Below are positions 59,201-64,000 of a stretch of DNA of 64,000 nt, one piece after another. Location: positions 210,702 to 274,701 of the forward strand of contig NMRA01000405.1 of assembly GCA_002633005.1 (NCBI GenBank), in the 5' to 3' direction. Made by a program: the position numbers and the translations under genes. Numbering within the stretch: the stretch's first letter is position 1; every line of letters starts with the position of its first letter. Origin of the DNA: Phoronis australis. Lineage: Eukaryota > Phoronida > Phoronidae. Under the pieces are notes generated by a model. The model searched no databases, was not told the DNA's origin, and saw nothing but the letters and a program-made list of their open reading frames with translations.

Positions 59201-62200
59201 GACATCAATAACCGTGTTGTGAACGGCTGAACAGACTGCGTTCGAACCAATTACGTCATTGGTTAATGTCAACTTCTCCGTCTGCCGTCAGGTGTCAGGT
59301 GAAACAACTGAACTTGCTGATATCGAGTGGAACTACTCGATCTAAATTGACTTAGTGGCGGATCTACGGGGGGGGGGGGGTTCAGGGGATTTAATCCCCC
59401 CCTTGCACCAGGACCCAAAAATAAAAAAAAACGTCTCCAACAAAACAAAAACGGCCCCGCTAGCGTGTGTAAGCCCCAAGTAAACCAACTTGGAAAAAAT
59501 TGAGGGGGGTTCACTCTGAAAATATGATTTTTTGCATTGTGAATTGCTGAGTCTTCGTGGCTCATCGGCAAAACGCGCGGAGATCAGTTGTGTGCGCGCT
59601 TCCGTCGACACTTCTGAAGTAGCCATGCATTTTAGATGTATCCACCGCTGAAAGAGCAGTTCTATAGCTGATTTCTTTAGGTAACTAGCTTCTTTACTCT
59701 AAGATATGTTTTGATTTGATTAGGGCAAATACTGTGGTGCCGCAACGCTGATATTCAGGCAAATTGACGAGCAACATTTTTACCTCATCTGTCATGCCGT
59801 ATTACACTCCACACGTTTGTAACTGATGTAAAGTTGTCTTGCGCAATATCATACTGTGTACATGTACATGCAATATTTTTGAAAAAAAATCTTTTCCGAA
59901 GATTTGCTATAGTGGCGGGCGCCGTGGTCTGGTCGCGAGTCCGTTTGAAGATACACTCTAGCAAGTTATGTCTATACAAGGAATGACCAAGGGGGCACTC
60001 ACATTGACAAAGAGACCGCATTCGCGAACAGTGTACATGTACAGTACCAGAAATTGCGGGGAGGCTGTTCTTTCACAACAAAGTCTTACGGGATTCGTGC
60101 GATGTTCAATAGGCCTATGGAGTCCTAGTTCCGACCTCAACACCTACCGTCTTTCTACCTCCAATAAGCACACTGCTGTGTTTTATACTGGGAATTTCCG
60201 CAAAAAGACCCACCCGATGAAACGCTCATGCCCATGGGCATTTATTTGATGTTTGTACTTCGGGTTTCAAGCGTTCAGACATTGGGACGTTTATTTAGAA
60301 AATTGCAAGAGATGCAAATAGGTCCTGGGATACATCGTCAAAGTTTGAAACAGTCCATGATGAACGGAACAAATTTAGTTGCGCATGTAAGTCTTTTGAA
60401 TGGACTTGGCAACAAGGGTCTTAGTGCCAAGTGAGCTGCGAAACGAGATGCTGACATTGCAGAGGCTTACAAGCTCATTGACACAGCAGTTGACGAAGTG
60501 CCAGCGTTGGGAACAATCATCGAAGATATCTGGGTAGAATGGTTCCTAGAGGAGCAAACCATTGGATCTGATATACAGATTCCTCGGCAGTCTAGACAAC
60601 AGAAGGATAGGACTAACGTATGAGTAACCACTGGGGATTAAAAAGTGTCTAGAGAGAAGTTTTCAATTCAAAATTTTTTTAGGTCTCGCGACGGACCAGG
60701 CCAGCTTGATTTGTGTAGATGTTGAGTTTTAGTGTACTTCTCGTCCCTCGGCGAACTAGTCTTGTGATGTTTTACCAATGTGTGCTTTGTAAAACTATTC
60801 CAGCCAGTACTGTTTGGTCCCGCGACAGATCGACTATTTTTATAGAGATAATAAGCACAGGTGTACTCTTGGTCTCGTGACGGACCAGGTCAGCCTTTTT
60901 GTGTACTCTCAGTGTACATCTGGTCCCTCTGCAAACTAGTCCAGTAGGGCCTATATCTTTTCACCACTGTGCACAGGATGTTTTGGTTTCGTGAAACTGT
61001 TTTCAGATGATTTGTTTCCTGATACATTTGATCTTTTTCAATTGTTGTCAACGTGATTCTTTACTATTTATTGTCGCTTTCAATAATAGACTATGAGCTG
61101 AGAGCACCATCGTTCGCCACTAAGTTTTCCTCGTAACGAGACAGAACACATGTTTATTTCCGGACTAACAGTACAGGTATTCGTTGTTAAACAACTTGAG
61201 GCTGCTGTTTCGCGATCATCTGCTATTCAAGTTTTTACGCCCCGTCGATGCTCCTTATGCTCTTGAATATTTGGAAGTTGTCTAAACCCCTGTATACACA
61301 CCACACTTTTTCGTATACAACTTTTCGTATGCAAAAAAGGTGTGTGTAAGCAGATGTGCCAACAAAAATTTTTGCTGGTGGCGTGACTCATACCCAGATG
61401 TGCACAATATGGTTTCACGAAACTTATAAGCCAAGTTCATGTGACGAAATCGTGAAGGGTTTTTAACTGTCTTAAGAAAAACTCCAGAGACATGTTAAGT
61501 GCCAGAAACTTACCACGATGCATGGAAATTTCNACAAAAGTGCAATAAATAAACGCAAACGCGCAATTCACAATGGTGCGCCCGTTTTTTTTTTAGTCTG
61601 TCCGCTCTTTTGTTAGCAAAAGGTCCATAACGTCAGGAATTCGAGCTCCCCCATTTTGAAGGCTGGTTGAAGTAGGTTGTTTTTTGGGTGGCCATTCTCC
61701 TTTATGATCGCACCGGCTAACGACGTCGAGTCGACATTGACGTCAGAGGGCACTGTTGAAGTAGTCCGGAAAACAATATCACTAGTGGCTGGAAGAGATA
61801 ACCCCTGCTAGTGGTTAACAATATCACATGACCGTATTGCACCATGGACATTGCAATAGGCTGATTCAACGCGTATGGGATAAATAACGATTACGGTCGC
61901 AAAACACGAGGTCCGCTAGGTCGTAACTACGAGCGTAACCGACAGCCGCCGCCGGTCTCAGTGCTCTCCGGTTTCAGATAAACAATCGAGCTGCTCCGGT
62001 TTGCTCAGTTCACAAACTAAATCAACAAATCCTAATCCCAAAGACGTTCTACGGTCTCTGTTATAATACCTACCTTGAAGAAAAGTGTAAAACATCGCCG
62101 CATCTCGCCATCCTTTTCCGAAAGCGCCAATAACAAGTGCTGCAGCAGTAAACGACACCGCGGATAACAAACGAAAGTGGGTAACACTCTTCATGTTGTG

Positions 62201-62203
62201 CAT
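50262..62203 (-). CDS. GH3-domain acyl-adenylate-forming protein, six coding exons
   Basis: Minus-strand exons 62203-62074, 54829-53616, 53021-52894, 52183-52035, 51298-51204 and 50483-50262 have GT-AG borders and join in one frame to 645 codons plus stop. The last exon ends KKYLQFLADNYA. Exon 1 gives a hydrophobic leader (LLSAVSFTAAALVIGAFG); a second hydrophobic segment follows the junction, so membrane anchoring or the secretory pathway is likely. The three GH3 nucleotide-binding motifs are intact: TSGTSGKNK (about 175-183), YTNMHAATEGIFG (395-407) and FYRYRIGDV (465-473). The C-terminal domain ends with a QFKVPRV block. Plant GH3 enzymes conjugate amino acids to acyl acids; animal homologues (GHDC type) have no settled substrate. 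Exon 1 is assigned by phase, ATG and donor, and is less certain than the others. Confidence 0.88.
50839..51114 (+). other. Unassigned 91-codon frame in a GH3 intron, 3' part shared with a repeat
   Basis: The frame ends MPYLPSAKKQDFERLSEILP and RILSENM. The last ~65 bp of coding lie in sequence that recurs (reverse orientation) at 57253-57397 and 63647-63785. It may be an exon of a transposon protein or chance. No domain was recognised, and it overlaps a GH3 intron on the opposite strand. Confidence 0.25.
51048..51170. repeat. CTAGGACCT repeat, copy 1 (reverse orientation)
   Basis: Homologous over ~120 bp to 57253-57397 and 63647-63785 in reverse complement. It ends with three tandem GGTCCTAGCGTA-like units (51143-51170) where the other copies have one or two. 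Confidence 0.7.
55545..56075. repeat. Dispersed repeat R1, copy 3, left part
   Basis: It matches 31340-31730 from the foldback arm (TACTTCATCTACGCCAATAG) and ATTTATCCCATACGCTTCGA onward to ACTATAAACTATTTTGGGAA. It then stops at a TTAA-flanked insertion, and the rest of the copy resumes at 61702. Confidence 0.8.
56225..56430 (+). pseudogene. Degenerate THAP exon
   Basis: Paralogous to the 9671-9874 minus exon at the DNA level (CGACGCAG.GACGT, GTGCATCGTTCCCGCTTGTCC, ATGCTTAGGAAGTGGCTCGCG blocks). The frame CIVPACPK runs into a stop, and the LPRKTEM region is altered to RVLNA after a frameshift. It is not functional. Confidence 0.6.
57253..57397. repeat. CTAGGACCT repeat, copy 2 (MITE-like)
   Basis: The ends CAGTAGACGCTAGGACCT and (inverse) CAGTAACGCTAGGACCT form an ~18-bp inverted terminus around ~145 bp. 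The same structure is at 63647-63785. Similarity extends a little outside (GTGCGTT left, GGGAGGC right), so the true unit may be larger. Confidence 0.65.
57948..58890. repeat. Tandem repeat, ~307-bp unit with two ~150-bp halves
   Basis: Units start near 58181, 58490 and 58797 (spacing 309 and 307), with a partial earlier unit from about 57948. Each unit has two diverged halves, one with GGTTTCTGCCGGGCACAATC and one with TTTGCCGGACCCATTCCAGA, both followed by GTCATGGGTCATTTAGTGTT-like sequence. An inverted fragment of the unit (CATTCGAGGTACCACACGAA) lies at about 57190-57245. It is non-coding. Confidence 0.85.
59354..59500. mobile_element. Left end of a GGCGGATC-type element
   Basis: TTAGTGGCGGATCTACGG with an adjacent G run resembles the termini at 13730 and 2101. 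It starts exactly where homology to the 29855 element is interrupted, so it may mark a nested insertion. A matching right end was not identified. Confidence 0.35.
60290..60621 (+). pseudogene. hAT-like transposase C-terminal fragment
   Basis: The plus frame, after a stop at 60432, reads AAKRDADIAEAYKLIDTAVD, EVPALGTIIEDIWVEWF, then IQIPRQSRQQKDRTNV and a stop. The IPRQ.RQQ.R.N segment after a helical AYKLID..V block is typical of the region before the dimerisation domain of hAT-type (52K repressor/ZMYM-like) transposases. The dimerisation domain itself is absent. It lies inside the 5.6-kb element in GH3 intron 1. Confidence 0.45.
60680..60990. repeat. Direct duplication, period ~195 bp
   Basis: GGTCTCGCGACGGACCAGG at about 60683 recurs as GGTCTCGTGACGGACCAGG at about 60879. 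Both are followed by GTGTAC, CTGGTCCCTC and AACTAGTC blocks in the same order. Confidence 0.65.
61702..61893. repeat. Dispersed repeat R1, copy 3, right part
   Basis: It resumes TTATGATCGCACCGGCTAAC where the left part stopped at 56075, matching 31725-31873, and ends CGCGTATGGGATAAAT. It contains a short local duplication around ACAATATCAC. Confidence 0.8.
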
Positions 62204-62253
62204 GCGGTTAACTGCGAGTACGGTAAACTATCCGTCTCATCTGTGTGCTGCAG

Positions 62254-62284
62254 CTATTTAAACTGTGATTCATTTGACCACGTG
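62254..62284 (-). promoter_or_regulatory. Possible core promoter of the GH3 gene
   Basis: On the minus strand a TATA-like TTTAAATAG (62254-62262) lies ~50 bp upstream of the predicted ATG at 62203. A CACGTG E-box (62279-62284) lies ~20 bp further upstream. Position fits a core promoter only if exon 1 is right and the 5' untranslated region is very short. Confidence 0.3.
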
Positions 62285-63640
62285 ATAGATAGTGAACCTT
62301 ATCCCATAGAAGAGATCTACGCAACGGCCGACCTGGGGGTACTCGAACCACTCATTTTGTGGGAGATGTAGACCTCTGAGTTTAACCCATTAGGCTCGAA
62401 ACCTTTATCGGAAGGGATGGCACGCTATAAGAAAATGCGTGATGAGCACATCATTTGTATTAAAGACTTTTTTAAGATGAAGTAAATATTGAAAACCGAT
62501 ATGTAGATGTGTGAAGACTACTGAAGTTGTGAAAAGCGGAACCTCATTTTTAGTTTCATATGGGTTGCTGGGAATTTCGTCGGAAAAGGCGGGGCCTCTC
62601 GTATGGAACTTTGTCATGACCCCAAGGACACCATTTCGCACTCTTCTGAGCGACACGTCCCACCATGTAGGCATACACGTACCTCTTCTATGGGAGTACC
62701 CCCGGCTCTCGGAGGGGCGCTGCTCAAAGGGAATCGCCGGACTTTTTCGCGACCTGCCATGTTTCCTGCGAAAGGGTAGGCCTACCTTTTCTGACAAAAT
62801 TCTCTACATTCACTTTGTGATTACAAAAGGCTCTTTTACCAAAGGTGTTTGGGCGTCAAACGTATAGCCGAGTACCACAGAGAAAAATGTATAGGTCAGA
62901 AAGATATAGCCGAGTAGCCCCGATAAAATATATAGGTTAGTGAGATATGGCCAAGTAGCCAAGCGAATATATATACATATACATATAGGTTAGTAAGACT
63001 GCAGTTAGTACAATGTCCGTCGGTGTCGTAACGTCTGTGGATATTTTTGACTGTTTGGGCGGAGCACATTAAAATTAAAAAAAAATTCATAATGCTAGGG
63101 CCAATCGAAGAAACGGACCCCATTTTAACTCGTTCCTATTCCAATGGGATGCTTATGATTAAATAGACCCATATCTGTAGCTTGATTTTTTCAAGATATC
63201 CCTTCCTTTTCTTTCACCGATTTGAAGTACCACATGATTTACCTCAGATGAAAGATTCGGAAATTTCAGCCCTGTATTTGTGTTTGTACGTGCGTTTCGT
63301 CACATTCGAAGCCTTTAGTATGTAAACAGTAACTGTTTCTTTCACATCGGTGTGAACACTTCAACAAACACAAAAACGTAGCACAGTTGTGAATTACCAA
63401 TGTGACGGGAAGAAATCTGTACAAAATAGAGGACTATGTAGGCCTCTAAAGAGTAAATGGACATACAAGACCATAGAATGCTTTGACTATCCTATCTGTT
63501 GAATAATTTTTGTGAGAAAAATAAACACGGCTTTACAACACTTAATTCACGAAACTGGATATACTAACACCATATTTTCCCTTCACCATTAGAAAATACC
63601 GAACCGCACATTTATGAATGGCTCCACTTTTCGTCATTTC
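62285..63640. other. No gene seen
   Basis: A 118-codon plus frame (62511-62867) and overlapping minus frames show no recognisable domain. Around 62862-62990 an imperfect ~45-bp repetition of ATATAGCCGAGTAGCC plus TATAGGTTAGT is present. Confidence 0.45.
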
Positions 63641-63646
63641 CGTGCG

Positions 63647-63785
63647 TTCAGTAACACTAGGACCTACGCTAGGACCTATAGCTAAAATCTAGACAAAATC
63701 ACGTGATCTCATTTAAAATACATGGCAATATCTCACATAATCTCGCGAAGTCTTGCTTTTTAGCGAGGTCCTAGCGTTACTGATT
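63647..63785. repeat. CTAGGACCT repeat, copy 3 (MITE-like)
   Basis: About 85 percent similar to 57253-57397 in the same orientation, with inverted CAGTAACRCTAGGACCT ends. Internal blocks CATGGCAATATCTCACATAA and CGCGAAGTCTTGCTTTTTAG correspond. Confidence 0.7.
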
Positions 63786-63874
63786 GGGAGGCGGGTAAAA
63801 CATCTGTAAACCGGAAGTCGTCATTCAGAGCCAATTTGTTGAGATGTGTTAAAGGGTTGACCCCGTGGAACTTG

Positions 63875-64000
63875 CGAAGTTTAGCAATGTAGTGCAGCCT
63901 ATGGCTCTAGAGTAATCGAAGTTTAGCAATATAGTGCAGCCTATGGCTCTAGAGTAATCGAAGTTTAGCAATATAGTGCAGCCTGTGGCTCTAGAGTAAT
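63875..64000. repeat. 42-bp minisatellite, three units to window end
   Basis: Units begin CGAAGTTTAGCAATRTAGTG at 63875, 63917 and 63959 with only two or three substitutions between them. The window ends exactly at the end of unit three, so the array may continue. Every frame has stops. Confidence 0.95.

Larger units (their letters stand above)
56076..61701. mobile_element. 5.6-kb TTAA-target (Kolobok-like) element with nested repeats (copy C)
   Basis: The left terminus AGGAGAATGCCACACGATTT follows TTAA (56072-56075). The right terminus, read inward from 61701, is AGGAGAATGGCCACCC, followed by TTAT. The flanks join to a continuous R1 repeat whose unoccupied counterpart is at 31700-31770. The left ~350 bp carry a degenerate THAP exon (about 56245-56400). 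59060-59353 matches the subterminus of the 477-bp element at 29855. A later insertion (from about 59354 to about 61665) separates it from the terminal 36 bp. The whole lies in GH3 intron 1. Confidence 0.7.

Noticed and set aside
62405-62867. Opposed 130- and 118-codon frames as genes
   Set aside because: Overlapping frames on both strands without domain similarity; neither shows splice or start context.

Overview
This is an animal nuclear genome window, AT-rich, with spliced genes and very dense transposon debris. Penelope-like retroelements, TTAA-target DNA transposons, a THAP exon, a tRNA-derived SINE and animal-type gene families point to a marine invertebrate, plausibly a non-vertebrate deuterostome. 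The species cannot be fixed from sequence alone. Short N runs sit in G/C homopolymers and one 634-N gap lies at 41632-42265, so this is a draft assembly.

Three host genes can be supported. (1) A class I SAM-dependent methyltransferase on the minus strand, with five phase-consistent exons between 19890 and 12537; both termini are unplaced. (2) A purple acid phosphatase of the ACP7 type at 43308-44744 (+), intronless, with all metal-ligand motifs present. (3) A GH3-family protein on the minus strand in six exons (62203 to 50262) that join in frame to 645 codons and keep all three acyl-adenylate motifs. Nothing suggests the three act together.

Layout: 1-235 foldback repeat; 1712-2890 terminal-inverted-repeat element with a nested MITE; 3244-4660 decayed Penelope-like element; 4750-9140 higher-order satellite whose ~431-bp monomers carry AGGTCAAAGGTCA motifs; 9640-10034 THAP-bearing element end; 12.5-19.9 kb methyltransferase gene with a 1324-bp TTAA element in an intron; 20.8-21.8 kb inverted-repeat element with an inner CA-rich duplication; 22-30 kb mostly unassigned; 29.9-34.0 kb TTAA element, reverse transcriptase remnant, foldbacks and a ubiquitin-protease pseudogene; 34.2-38.9 kb a Penelope-like element split by a 1790-bp TTAA insertion; 39.6-40.2 kb RNase H remnant; 41.3-42.7 kb second 1324-bp TTAA element; 43.3-44.7 kb phosphatase; 46.4-46.9 kb transposon-protein remnant; 50.3-62.2 kb GH3 gene, whose 7.2-kb first intron holds a repeat copy broken by a 5.6-kb TTAA element that itself holds satellites and a hAT-like fragment; 63.9-64.0 kb a 42-bp minisatellite running off the end.

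The most notable structure is the set of TTAA-flanked elements. Two insertions can be checked within the window: one against the reading frame it interrupts, the other against an unoccupied copy of its target repeat.
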